Part shown: positions 31,844-40,573 of the stretch, piece after piece
Layout of the letters: every line of letters starts with the position of its first letter
Position numbering within the stretch: the stretch's first letter is position 1
NCBI RefSeq assembly: GCF_002356355.1
Contig: NZ_AP018052.1
Coordinates: 1,240,001 to 1,304,000 of the forward strand
Source: Thiohalobacter thiocyanaticus
GTDB lineage: Bacteria; Pseudomonadota; Gammaproteobacteria; Thiohalobacterales; Thiohalobacteraceae
Reading direction: 5' to 3'
DNA: 64,000 nucleotides
The notes under the pieces: model-generated
The model's input: only the letters and a program-made list of their open reading frames with translations
Database searches by the model: none
Told to the model about the DNA's origin: nothing
Position numbers and translations under genes: made by a program

Positions 31844-34800
31844 AGGATGATTGAAGCTTCTCCAGCAACGTATCAGCACTGACCGGCCGACCGAACAGGT
31901 AGCCCTGGGCGTAGTCGCAGCCCTGTTCCTTCAGACGGTTCAGCTGGTCTTCCGTTTCCACGCCTTCCGCGACGACCTTCAGGCCCAGGCTGTGAGCCAT
32001 GGCGATGGTGGCGCGGACCAGTTCCAGGTCGTTGCTGTTGCGGGTGATTTCCTGGACGAAGCTGCGGTCAATCTTCAGCACAGTGAAGGGGAACTGGCGC
32101 AGATAGCTGAGCGATGAGTAGCCGGTACCGAAGTCGTCCATGGCCAGTGACAGGCCTTTCTCGCTCAATGTCGTGAGGGCCTCGTCGATGTAGGACAGGC
32201 CGGTCATGAGCACGCCTTCGGTAATTTCGATTTCGATGTTGTGCCAGTCCATGCCGGTCTGTTCGATGGCGCGGGTGAAGAAATCCACCAGACCGGGGTC
32301 GCGGAATTGTCTGGGCGACAGATTGATGGCGATGGAGAAAGCTGGGTCGATGCGGTCGCGGCAACGGGCGGCGGTTTCCAATGCCTTGGTCAGTACGAAT
32401 TCGCCGATGGGTACGATCAGCCCGGTCTGTTCCGCGATGGGGATGAACTCCGCCGGAGAGATACTGCCGAGTTCCGGGTTGTTCCAGCGCAGCAGGGCCT
32501 CGGCGCCGATCGTACGCCCGGTGACCAGATCGACCTTTGGCTGGTAATGGAGATGGAACTCGCCGCGTTCCAGCGCGCCGTTCATTTTGTCCTCCAGACT
32601 TACCCGGCGTGACAGGCTTTCGTTCATGGCCTCGGTGAAGAAGGCATAGGTGTTGCGGCCGTGGGCCTTGGAGTGATACATGGCCGAGTCGGCATTCTGC
32701 AGCAGCTTGAGCGCGCTGTCGGCATCATCGGGATACAGCGAGATGCCGATGCTGGCAGTGAGCATCAGATCGCGGCCGTCCAGGCGGAAGGGTGAACGGA
32801 AGCCTTCCAGGATCTGTTCGGCGACCTGAATGACATCGTCGTCGCTATGCAGACTGCCCGCGAGTACGATGAATTCGTCGCCGCCCAGACGGCCGATGGT
32901 GTCGACGCCGCGGATCGCGCCGCGTAGACGCTGTGCGGCATCGACCAGGATACGGTCGCCGGTGTCATGCCCCAGGGTGTCGTTGATCTTCTTGAAGTCG
33001 TCCAGGTCGATGAACAGGATGCCGACCTTCTCATCCCGACGACTGGCATCCAGCAGCAGCTGGGACAGCCGATCCAGGGTGAGGAAGCGGTTGGGCAGTC
33101 CGGTCAGGGCATCGAAATGTGCCTGGTGGAGGATCGTTTCCTCGGCCTGCTTGCGCTGGGTGATGTCCAGGAGCGTCCCGCTCATGCGTACGGGTCTGCC
33201 CTGGTCGTCCCATTCAACCACCTTGCCCCGGGCGTTGAGCCAGACCCAGTGGTCGTCCCGGTGTCGCTGACGGAATTCGACATCGACGTAGCGGTTCCTG
33301 CCGTTGAAGTGATCGTCCAGCGCGGACTGGACTTCCTCCCTGTCCACCTCGTGCACGCTTGCGAGCCATTTGTCGATGCTCATGGGTTCCAGGTCGGCGG
33401 GCTGATACCCGGTCATTTCGGCCCAGCGCTCATTGATCATGAGTTGGCCCGTCGCCAGGGTCCAGTCCCAGGTGCCGGCATTGGTGCCTTCGAGGATGTA
33501 GTTCTTTGCGTTCAGAAGATTGCGGATCTGGGTTTCGTTTTCCTGCAGTCTGGCGGTGCGCGCCTTGACCTGACGATCCAGTATCCGATTCCAGTAGAAA
33601 CTGGCCGAGAGCACCAGTGTGGCCGCAATCGCCAGCCACCATAGCAGACGATAGTCAGGCGTGTGCTCGAAGCGGATGGACATCCAGCGGTTGTAGATGG
33701 CCCTGTTTTCTTCGGCCGGAATCGCGTCGAGCGCCTTCTGCAGGATGCCGGCCAGGATCGGCCAGTCGTCGCGTACGGCCATCGCCTGGGCGTTGGCATA
33801 GGGAGTGTCGCCGGCCACGCGCACATTATCGATCTGCAGCTTGCCGATATAGTAGGTCGCTGTGACCACGTTGCCGATGAAGGCGTCGATATCGCCGCTG
33901 GCCACCCGCTGCAGACCCTCTGCCGGGGTCGGTACGGGCACCAGATTCAGGTGGGGATGATCGTTGCTCAGCCAGTCCTGGATTGCGTAGCCCGCCACCA
34001 CGGCGATGCGCCTGTCCGAGATGTTATTGAGGTCGCCGATGTAGGATGTGTCGTCCCTGGCGAATATACGGATGGGCATTTCCAGGTAGGGACGTGTGAA
34101 CCGCAGGTATTCCTCGCGCTGTGGCGTTTTCGCGACAGAGGCGAACATGTCGGCCTGATGTGATTTGAGCGCATCCACGCCTTCCTGCCAGGTAAGCCCA
34201 TCCATGATCACGAAGTCTATGCCCAGGCGCTGTTCCAGGCGGGTCAGGTAGTCCAGCGATATTCCGTCATAGACGCCGGCTTCGCTGCGATACTCCACCG
34301 GTGCCCAGTCGGGGTCGAGTGCAACCCGGATCTCGGGGTGCGCGGCAAGCCAGCTGCGCTCCTCGCTGCTGAGTGAGAGTTCCCGGGTTGATCCGGTTCT
34401 GTAGAGCCATCGGTCCTTGAGATGCTGCAGTTCCTTGTTCTCCAGCATGCGTCCGAGGGTTTTCTGGATGGCGGAATGCAGCAGGGGGTGATTGTCGGAT
34501 GCCGCAAAATGAAACCTGAGCCTGCCGATTTCCTGCATCGGGATTTCGCCGGCGATCTTCAGATCGGTGATCATATGGTGATGCAGGTAGTAGCCGGCAT
34601 GGGTGGCATTGTCGATATAGTAGTCGGCATCATCAGCTCGCAGGGCGCGGTAAGCCTGGTCGATCCGGTCGACCAGCACTGTATCCAGCTCGGGATAATG
34701 TTCCTGAATGGCACGGGTCTGCTGAAAGTCAGCGACCAGCACCAACCGTGTCTGGCGCAGATCCTCCATGCTGCGGACGGTTTCAGCGCCGACGCGGCCG

Positions 34801-35345
34801 ACGGCGACGAAGGGCGAGGTCAGGACCGGCGTGGTCTCGAGCAGATATCCCGAGCGATCGTCGGAACTGGAATAGTCATTGAGCAGGTCCGCCCGGTTGT
34901 CACGCAGCGCCCGGATCGATTCGGCGTAGCTGGCATCCTGACGCTGAACCTCCAGCCCGAGCTTGTCGGCGATCACGTCCAGCAGTTCGTTCAGATAGCC
35001 GCGCGCGGCGCCGTTCTCGACGAAGCTGAGCGGCGGCTGGTCGTGGATGAGGGGGACGCGCACTTCCCCGAGTTGTTCCAGGTAGCGGACCTCGTCCGGA
35101 CTGAGGTCGAGCGAGCTCTGTGTGGATTTGTCCGCCGGCTGGGCCTTGACCTGATGGGCGTGCGCCTCGGGTCCGGCAAGGAGCCAGAACAGCGGCACCA
35201 GCATGATCGGGGCTGCCAGACGGCGGAGCTGCCCGCCGGCGAATCGGCGGGACAGACAGCCGTGCAATGTCGCCAGCAATGCCATGATGCAGTCGTTCAT
35301 GGGGTGCCGGCGGGCATAGCTGCGCTGGATCGCGTCTGGTTCCAT
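31842..35345 (-). CDS. Sensor protein SBP-SBP-PAS-GGDEF-EAL (c-di-GMP turnover)
   Basis: Protein of about 1167 residues: signal/transmembrane N-terminus (about 33-60), two periplasmic solute-binding domains of the SBP_bac_3 type (about 75-320 and 330-550), a transmembrane helix (about 563-585), PAS (about 600-735), GGDEF and EAL. GGDEF is intact at 821-825 with an inhibitory RxxD site (RGVD, 812-815). EAL keeps EALLRW (949), NLSPRQF, EITEGV, DDFGTG, KIDRSF, EGVE and QGY, so both synthesis and breakdown look possible. The twin binding domains suggest control by a small amino-acid-like ligand. It follows the TPR lipoprotein and adenylate cyclase genes on one transcript. Start 35345 (MEPDAIQ) or 35300 (MNDCIM). 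Confidence 0.92.
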   Translation of the reverse strand: MEPDAIQRSYARRHPMNDCIMALLATLHGCLSRRFAGGQLRRLAAPIMLVPLFWLLAGPEAHAHQVKAQPADKSTQSSLDLSPDEVRYLEQLGEVRVPLIHDQPPLSFVENGAARGYLNELLDVIADKLGLEVQRQDASYAESIRALRDNRADLLNDYSSSDDRSGYLLETTPVLTSPFVAVGRVGAETVRSMEDLRQTRLVLVADFQQTRAIQEHYPELDTVLVDRIDQAYRALRADDADYYIDNATHAGYYLHHHMITDLKIAGEIPMQEIGRLRFHFAASDNHPLLHSAIQKTLGRMLENKELQHLKDRWLYRTGSTRELSLSSEERSWLAAHPEIRVALDPDWAPVEYRSEAGVYDGISLDYLTRLEQRLGIDFVIMDGLTWQEGVDALKSHQADMFASVAKTPQREEYLRFTRPYLEMPIRIFARDDTSYIGDLNNISDRRIAVVAGYAIQDWLSNDHPHLNLVPVPTPAEGLQRVASGDIDAFIGNVVTATYYIGKLQIDNVRVAGDTPYANAQAMAVRDDWPILAGILQKALDAIPAEENRAIYNRWMSIRFEHTPDYRLLWWLAIAATLVLSASFYWNRILDRQVKARTARLQENETQIRNLLNAKNYILEGTNAGTWDWTLATGQLMINERWAEMTGYQPADLEPMSIDKWLASVHEVDREEVQSALDDHFNGRNRYVDVEFRQRHRDDHWVWLNARGKVVEWDDQGRPVRMSGTLLDITQRKQAEETILHQAHFDALTGLPNRFLTLDRLSQLLLDASRRDEKVGILFIDLDDFKKINDTLGHDTGDRILVDAAQRLRGAIRGVDTIGRLGGDEFIVLAGSLHSDDDVIQVAEQILEGFRSPFRLDGRDLMLTASIGISLYPDDADSALKLLQNADSAMYHSKAHGRNTYAFFTEAMNESLSRRVSLEDKMNGALERGEFHLHYQPKVDLVTGRTIGAEALLRWNNPELGSISPAEFIPIAEQTGLIVPIGEFVLTKALETAARCRDRIDPAFSIAINLSPRQFRDPGLVDFFTRAIEQTGMDWHNIEIEITEGVLMTGLSYIDEALTTLSEKGLSLAMDDFGTGYSSLSYLRQFPFTVLKIDRSFVQEITRNSNDLELVRATIAMAHSLGLKVVAEGVETEDQLNRLKEQGCDYAQGYLFGRPVSADTLLEKLQSS

Positions 35346-35358
35346 CGGGTACGTGAGG

Positions 35359-36414
35359 CTAGCGCGGATTGGGGCCGTTGCCGTCTTCCTGGTGCAGGGA
35401 TTCCAGCTTCTGGATAACCCGGTCGGCACGCTCGATCAGGGCACGGGCCTGAGGGTCGTCGGGGTCGAGTTTCAATACTTCCTCCCAAGCGGACTTGGCC
35501 TCCTGGTAGCGCTGCAGGCGGTAATGTTCGTTGGCCAGCTTGTGCAGACTGTCGATCTGGACCTGGATGGCGGTGTCCAGCGAGCGTTGCAGGTCGCGCA
35601 GCTGTGGGGTCTGGCCCTTGAGTTCGATTAGTTGGTGTGTGATGGCGCGGGCGTGGCTGAGGTCGCCTGCGTTCATCGCCTGGGTCAGGCCGGCGCGCAA
35701 CTCGGCTTCCTTCGCCTTGCGATTGTTGTTCCTGGCCGGGGGCGTGGGCCTGGGCTCGGACCCGGCCACCGTGGTTGATTGTTCCGGCGGGGTCAGACGG
35801 GCCTGCAGGGCCTGGCGGGTATCCTCCACGAAGGCCTCGCCGCGGATGCGCTCGGCCAGCACCAGGCAGCGTTCGGCCAGGGGCAGGGCGTTGCGTTCCA
35901 GGTTGCGTCGAGCGCAGTTGTGCAGCGGCTCGGCCAGCGCTTCGAGGCGGCTGGCGTTGCGGTTGACGCGCCAGTCATGCAGGTAATCCTGCTCCTGCAG
36001 CCGTGTCTGTTCCTGCAGGGTCGAGCGTCGGGCCAGTCGATATTCGGCCTCGGCGGCCAGGGCCTGATCCCGGACCTGCTGCAGCCGGGCCTGGCGGGCC
36101 AGGTTGGTCTGTTCCAGCGCCTGCTCGAGCCGGGCATGGCCGGGCAGGGTGGCCAGGGCATGGTGCAGGGTGCGCTCGGCGGCATACCACTCGCCCTCCT
36201 GGCGCCGGTGCTGGGCCAGGGTCAGGGCCAGTTCGACCAGCCGCTCGCGGTAGAGATCGACAATGGCCGGGTCATCGGCATAGCGCTCGCGTGCCTGTTC
36301 GTATTCGTCGGCCGCGCGGGTCACCGGGGCCAGAATGCCGGTCTGCCGCGGCGGGGTCAGGCTGCAGCCTGCCAGCACGACGAGCAGTACCACTAGAGAC
36401 AACGTCCGCTTCAT
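35359..36414 (-). CDS. TPR-containing lipoprotein
   Basis: Protein of 351 residues with a lipoprotein signal (MKRTLSLVVLLVVLAGC, lipobox LAGC at 14-17). The mature part is strongly helical: Ala/Arg/Glu/Leu-rich coiled regions (about 30-190), a Pro/Asn/Lys linker near 225, and a TPR-like C-terminus with ANEHYRLQRYQEAKSAWEEVLKLDPDDPQARAL split over two helices near 290. The residue after the Cys is Ser, which favours the outer membrane. ATG overlaps the adenylate cyclase stop (ATGA), so the genes are translationally coupled. It may be a periplasmic scaffold for the signalling proteins on either side; that is inference. Confidence 0.85.
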   Translation of the reverse strand: MKRTLSLVVLLVVLAGCSLTPPRQTGILAPVTRAADEYEQARERYADDPAIVDLYRERLVELALTLAQHRRQEGEWYAAERTLHHALATLPGHARLEQALEQTNLARQARLQQVRDQALAAEAEYRLARRSTLQEQTRLQEQDYLHDWRVNRNASRLEALAEPLHNCARRNLERNALPLAERCLVLAERIRGEAFVEDTRQALQARLTPPEQSTTVAGSEPRPTPPARNNNRKAKEAELRAGLTQAMNAGDLSHARAITHQLIELKGQTPQLRDLQRSLDTAIQVQIDSLHKLANEHYRLQRYQEAKSAWEEVLKLDPDDPQARALIERADRVIQKLESLHQEDGNGPNPR

Positions 36415-37946
36415 GCGCTCTGCAGCCGCCCCTGGTGCCAGAGCAACTCGAGCTGGCGCTCGAAGCCATCACGGTATTCCGGCTTCAGGCCGGTAATCCG
36501 ATAGGTCATCACAGGCCGCGAGATGCCGCGCAGCTTGACCGCCTCGTGCGGCTCGGCGGTCACGCGATTCTTCACCTCGTCGCGTGCATAGACCGATTCC
36601 GAGACCAGCACCTGGCCGGCTTCGGCGCAGGTCGACAGGCGTGAGGCCAGATTGACATTGTCGCCGACCACGGTGTATTCCATGCGTTCGTCCGCGCCCA
36701 TGTTACCGGCCAGCATCTCGCCGCTGTTCAGACCCAGCCGGAAGCGTACCGGCGGCTGACTGCGGCGCGCGCGGGCCTGGTTCTCCAGTTCGACCAGACG
36801 CTGAATCATCAGCGCGCAGGCCACGGCGTTGAAGGCATGATCGGGATCGGACTGGGGCACGCCGAACACCAGCATGGCGCAGTCGCCGATGTACTTGTCG
36901 ATCATGCCATGGTTGGCGTCGGTGGCGCGGAAGATATGGGCGAAGTACTGGTTGAGCAGTTGGGCGACGGCCTCGGGTGCCATGCGCTCGGACATCTCGG
37001 TGAAACCGACGATGTCGGCGAACAGCACGGTGGCATCGACGCGCTGACCCCCGAGACGGGTGCCGCGTGCCAGGATCTCCTGCGCCACATGCGGCGAGAG
37101 GTAGCGCGACAGGGTGCGCTCGACCTGGTTCTTCTGGTGCAGGCCCTCGGCCAGGCGGTTGAAGGAGGACATCAGGTTGCCCAACTCGTCCTTGCGCCGT
37201 TCCGGGAAGCGCAGGTGATAGAGCCCCTCGTCCAGGGCCTGACTGGCGTGGATCAGGTCATAGATGGGCTGGGACAGGCGCCGACTCAATGCGACCGTGA
37301 GTACCGAGCCGATCAGCACCACGATCAGGCTGGCCAGGATGATGTGCTGGTTGGCCGTGAACAGGGACTGTTCCCAGGGCGTGCGGTTGAGCGTGATGAC
37401 CACATGCCCGGCGACCACGTCCTGCACCTGTACCGCGCTGGTGAAGGCCACCAGATCGTAGGGATGGGGCTGGCCGGCATCCCGGCTCTGCCACTCATAG
37501 CCGCGCAGCCGGTTGGGGTCCGGGGCCGTCTGGTCCTCCGGCCGGTCGAAGGGGGTGATGCCGGCCTGGGTCAGGATCTCGCCCTTGGAACTGAGAATGG
37601 CAGTGCCCAGTACATTGTCATCCTGGATCAGGTTGGTGGTCAGCACATCCAGCGCCAGGGCGTCGTCGGCCAGCAGCGGCTCGGCGGCGGAGCGCGCGAA
37701 CTGGTGGGCCAGGGTCCGGCCCAGTTCGTCGACCTGCTGGCGCAGGATCTGGTTCTGGTGCTGGACCACGAGACTGGCCAGCAGGCCGATGCAGGTCACC
37801 ATCAGGATGGAGATCACGAACGAGAGCTTGTAGGCGATCGGGATGTGGCTGGGCAGGGCACGCCGCAGCCGGCGCCAGGCGCGGGCGACGGCTCCCTGAC
37901 GCCGGGGGCGCTGAGGCGATTGTTTGTCTGTCGGGTTCCTGGACAT
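36411..37946 (-). CDS. Class III adenylate cyclase with HAMP domain
   Basis: Membrane cyclase of about 511 residues: transmembrane helix near 38-60 (LSFVISILMVTCIGLLASLV), a periplasmic domain of about 140 residues, a second transmembrane helix near 205-228, HAMP, then the cyclase domain (about 300-490). Metal-binding Asp residues lie in VLFADIVGFTEMSERM and in DKYIGDCAMLVFG, the Lys of which is typical for ATP selection. EYTVVGDNVNLASRL supplies the transition-state Asn. It should make cAMP in response to an external or membrane signal. It heads an operon with the TPR lipoprotein and the GGDEF-EAL sensor. An upstream ATG at 37961 is also in frame. Confidence 0.9.
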   Translation of the reverse strand: MSRNPTDKQSPQRPRRQGAVARAWRRLRRALPSHIPIAYKLSFVISILMVTCIGLLASLVVQHQNQILRQQVDELGRTLAHQFARSAAEPLLADDALALDVLTTNLIQDDNVLGTAILSSKGEILTQAGITPFDRPEDQTAPDPNRLRGYEWQSRDAGQPHPYDLVAFTSAVQVQDVVAGHVVITLNRTPWEQSLFTANQHIILASLIVVLIGSVLTVALSRRLSQPIYDLIHASQALDEGLYHLRFPERRKDELGNLMSSFNRLAEGLHQKNQVERTLSRYLSPHVAQEILARGTRLGGQRVDATVLFADIVGFTEMSERMAPEAVAQLLNQYFAHIFRATDANHGMIDKYIGDCAMLVFGVPQSDPDHAFNAVACALMIQRLVELENQARARRSQPPVRFRLGLNSGEMLAGNMGADERMEYTVVGDNVNLASRLSTCAEAGQVLVSESVYARDEVKNRVTAEPHEAVKLRGISRPVMTYRITGLKPEYRDGFERQLELLWHQGRLQSA

Positions 37947-37961
37947 GAACGACTGGCGCAA

Positions 37962-38109
37962 TCCCGTGTCTGACTTGAAAATATCGGCGGGCGCCCCGAT
38001 TGAGAAGACGCCATCGCGGTATGCATCGATGCAATTATAACGCCATTATACTTGGGATTTTTGTGCAGGTTTGTTTTTGTTGCCGGTCACCGGCTGAGGA
38101 AACCCACAG
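37962..38109. promoter_or_regulatory. Divergent cyclase/htpX promoter region
   Basis: 148 bases between divergent genes. It contains a perfect 12-bp palindrome TGCATCGATGCA (38022-38033) and, on the minus strand, two TATAAT hexamers (38034-38039 and 38045-38050). TATACT at 38047-38052 could serve htpX. No convincing -35 was seen on either strand. Confidence 0.4.
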
Positions 38110-38997
38110 ATGAAACGTGTCTTTCTGTTTCTTGCCACCAACCTGGCGATCATTGTCGTGCTCAGCATCACCCTGCGTCTGCTGGGCGTGGAGCGCATCC
38201 TGGACGAGCAGGGCGTGGGGCTGGACCTGAATGCCCTGCTGATCTTCTCCGCCGTGATCGGGTTTGGCGGGTCGCTGATTTCGCTGATGATTTCGAAATG
38301 GACGGCGCGCCATATGACCGGTGCGCAGGTCATCGAGCGGCCGCGGGACGCTACCGAACAGTGGCTGCTGGAAACCGTCCAGCGCCAGGCCCGCCAGGCC
38401 GGCATTCCGATGCCCCAGGTGGCCATCTACGACTCGCCGGATATCAACGCCTTCGCCACCGGTCCCAGCAAACGCAGTTCGCTGGTGGCGGTCAGTACCG
38501 GGCTGCTGCGCGGCATGCGCCGGGAGGAGGCGGAGGCGGTGCTGGCCCATGAGGTGAGCCATGTGGCCAATGGCGACATGGTCACCCTGGCCCTGATCCA
38601 GGGCGTGGTCAACACCTTCGTGATCTTCCTGTCCCGGGTGATCGGCCATCTGGTCGACCGGGTGGTATTTAAGGTCGAACGCGGCCATGGACCGGCGTTC
38701 TGGATCACGGCCATCATCGCCGAGATCGTGTTGGGGATACTCGCCAGCGCCATCGTCATGTGGTTCTCGCGCCGGCGCGAGTTCCGGGCCGATGCCGGCG
38801 GCGCACAGCTGGCCGGGCGCGGCGCCATGATCGCCGCCCTGGAGCGGCTGCGCCAGAGCGTGGACCGGCCGCACCTGCCGGACCAGATGGCCGCCTTCGG
38901 CATCTCCGGGCAGATCGGCCAGGGGCTCAAGCGCCTGTTCATGTCGCACCCGCCGCTGGAGGAGCGCATTGCCGCGCTCAAGGCCGCGCAGCAATAG
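38110..38997 (+). CDS. htpX: Membrane protease HtpX (M48)
   Basis: Inner-membrane zinc metalloprotease of 295 residues for quality control of membrane proteins. Features: two N-terminal helices (about 5-25 and 40-60), the zinc motif HEVSH in [13 protein letters not shown] near 148, two further helices (about 155-175 and 195-220), and the third-ligand Glu in [14 protein letters not shown] near 228. GHLVDRVVF and the C-terminal [11 protein letters not shown] are family traits. Length matches E. coli HtpX. It is transcribed away from the cyclase operon and followed by a GC hairpin (39005-39029). Confidence 0.96.
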   Translation: MKRVFLFLATNLAIIVVLSITLRLLGVERILDEQGVGLDLNALLIFSAVIGFGGSLISLMISKWTARHMTGAQVIERPRDATEQWLLETVQRQARQAGIPMPQVAIYDSPDINAFATGPSKRSSLVAVSTGLLRGMRREEAEAVLAHEVSHVANGDMVTLALIQGVVNTFVIFLSRVIGHLVDRVVFKVERGHGPAFWITAIIAEIVLGILASAIVMWFSRRREFRADAGGAQLAGRGAMIAALERLRQSVDRPHLPDQMAAFGISGQIGQGLKRLFMSHPPLEERIAALKAAQQ

Positions 38998-39004
38998 GCT
39001 TCGG

Positions 39005-39029
39005 GGGCCGGGCCTGAAACTCCCGGCCC
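39005..39029. other. GC hairpin after htpX
   Basis: Perfect 8-bp stem GGGCCGGG / CCCGGCCC with a 9-base loop, starting 8 bases after the htpX stop. No T-run follows, so termination is uncertain. Confidence 0.45.
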
Positions 39030-39077
39030 GATCCAGTACAATACGCGGCTTCCACGAGCAAGCATAAGGAAGCCGTA

Positions 39078-40325
39078 ATGAGTCTGATCCGAGCCTTTGC
39101 CGGTCTGCGCCCCGTCGATGGCCGCGCCGGCGATGTCTGCGCCCCACCCTATGACGTCCTCAACAGCGCCGAGGCGCGCAGCCGTGCCGAAGGCCGGCCC
39201 TACAGCTTTCTGCACATCTCCAAGCCCGAGATCGACCTGCCCGAGGACACCAACCCCTACGCCCCCGAGGTCTATGCCAAGGCCGCGGAGAACTTCCAGC
39301 GCATGCGCCAGGAGGGCGTGCTGGTGCAGGACGAGCAGCCCTGCTACTACATCTATCGTCTGCACATGGACGATCATACCCAGACCGGTCTGGTCGCCGT
39401 GGCCTCGGTCGAGGACTACGACAGCAACCGCATCCGCAAGCACGAGTTCACCCGCCCCGACAAGGAGGACGACCGGGTGCGCCAGATCGACGCCCTGGAC
39501 GCGCAGACCGGTCCGGTGCTGCTGGCCTACCGTTCCGAGGCCGAGGTGGACGCCCTGCTGGAAGCCGGTGCCAGCGGCGCGCCGGATGTCGACATCGTCG
39601 CCGACGACGGCATCGGTCACAAGCTGTGGGTAGTGCGGGATCAGAAGCTCATCGACGACATCACCGCGCGCTTCGACGCCATGCCCAACCTCTACATCGC
39701 CGACGGCCACCACCGCTCGGCCTCGGCCTCGCGCGTGGCCGCCGCGCGCCGGGAGGCCAACCCGAACCACACCGGCGAGGAGCCCTACAACTACTTCCTG
39801 TCGGTGATCTTCCCGCACGAACAGATGGCCATCTTCGACTACAACCGGGTGGTGAAGGATCTCAACGGCAAGTCGCCCGAGGAGTTCATGGACACGGTGG
39901 GCAAGGCGTTCGAGGTCGCGCCCAGCGAGGTGCCGGTCAAGCCTGCGGGTCCGGCCGAGTTCGGCATGTACCTGGGCGGAAAATGGTACCGGCTGAACAT
40001 CCGCGAGGATCTGATTCCGAAGGATGATCCGGTCAAGCGTCTGGACGTCAGCCTGCTGGCCGACAACCTGCTCGACCCCGTGCTCGGCATCACCGATCCG
40101 CGCCGCGATTCCCGCATCGACTTCGTCGGCGGCATCCGCGGCCTCGACGGGTTGCAGAAGCGGGTGGACAGCGGCGAGATGGTGGTGGCGTTTTCCATGT
40201 ATCCCACGCCGATGTCCGAACTGATGGCGGTGGCCGACGCCGGTGAGGTGATGCCGCCCAAGTCCACCTGGTTCGAGCCCAAGCTGGCCGACGGCCTGGT
40301 GTCGCATCTGCTGGAAAGCCGCTAG
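39078..40325 (+). CDS. DUF1015 family protein
   Basis: Protein of 415 residues covering the whole DUF1015 family. Landmarks are an N-terminal GLRPVDGRAGDVCAPPYDVL, SFLHISKPEIDLP near 49, KHEFTRPDKEDDR near 120, the conserved ADGHHRSASASRVA near 213, and NYFLSVIFPHEQM near 240. Soluble, no membrane segment. Some archaeal members of the family are free-serine kinases (SerK), and the KHE/DGHHR residues correspond to its catalytic area, but the bacterial role is not settled. AAGGAAGCCGTA before ATG is a fair ribosome site. It stands alone between htpX and a repeat cluster. Confidence 0.9.
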   Translation: MSLIRAFAGLRPVDGRAGDVCAPPYDVLNSAEARSRAEGRPYSFLHISKPEIDLPEDTNPYAPEVYAKAAENFQRMRQEGVLVQDEQPCYYIYRLHMDDHTQTGLVAVASVEDYDSNRIRKHEFTRPDKEDDRVRQIDALDAQTGPVLLAYRSEAEVDALLEAGASGAPDVDIVADDGIGHKLWVVRDQKLIDDITARFDAMPNLYIADGHHRSASASRVAAARREANPNHTGEEPYNYFLSVIFPHEQMAIFDYNRVVKDLNGKSPEEFMDTVGKAFEVAPSEVPVKPAGPAEFGMYLGGKWYRLNIREDLIPKDDPVKRLDVSLLADNLLDPVLGITDPRRDSRIDFVGGIRGLDGLQKRVDSGEMVVAFSMYPTPMSELMAVADAGEVMPPKSTWFEPKLADGLVSHLLESR

Positions 40326-40331
40326 ACAGCT

Positions 40332-40409
40332 GTAGGTCGGGTTAGCCTGTAAGGCGTAACCCGACACCCGCCGCGGTCCGTCGGGTTACGCTGCGGTAAC
40401 CCGACCTAC
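40332..40409. repeat. GTAGGTCGGGTTA-type palindrome
   Basis: Inverted repeat beginning GTAGGTCGGGTTAGC and ending GTAACCCGACCTAC, with an inner GTAACCCGACA / TCGGGTTACG pair. Structure is parallel to the GTAGGATGGGT family next to it (40455-40535), though the arm sequences differ. Confidence 0.8.
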
Positions 40410-40454
40410 GTCACTGGAGAGCCGTTAGTCACGCAGGCGGCATTAACGCAGCGA

Positions 40455-40535
40455 GTAGGATGGGTGAAGGCGCGTAGCGCCGTAACCCATCACCCGCCGC
40501 CACAGCGATGGGTTACGCTGCGCTTCACCCATCCT
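40455..40535. repeat. Dispersed palindrome, GTAGGATGGGT family, copy 2
   Basis: Begins GTAGGATGGGTGAAGGCGCG and ends CTTCACCCATCCTGC, with inner GTAACCCATC / GATGGGTTAC. Lies 39 bases before the end of the FimX-like gene, 46 bases after the GTAGGTCGGG palindrome. Confidence 0.78.
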
Positions 40536-40573
40536 GCGCACTCTGCGTTAGCTTCACCCGGCTCGAGGGGGAC

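Noticed and set aside
40326-40573. Stem-loop cluster considered as tRNA or structured RNA genes
   Set aside because: The folds are simple long palindromes shared with other intergenic sites; no cloverleaf, T-loop or CCA end was seen.
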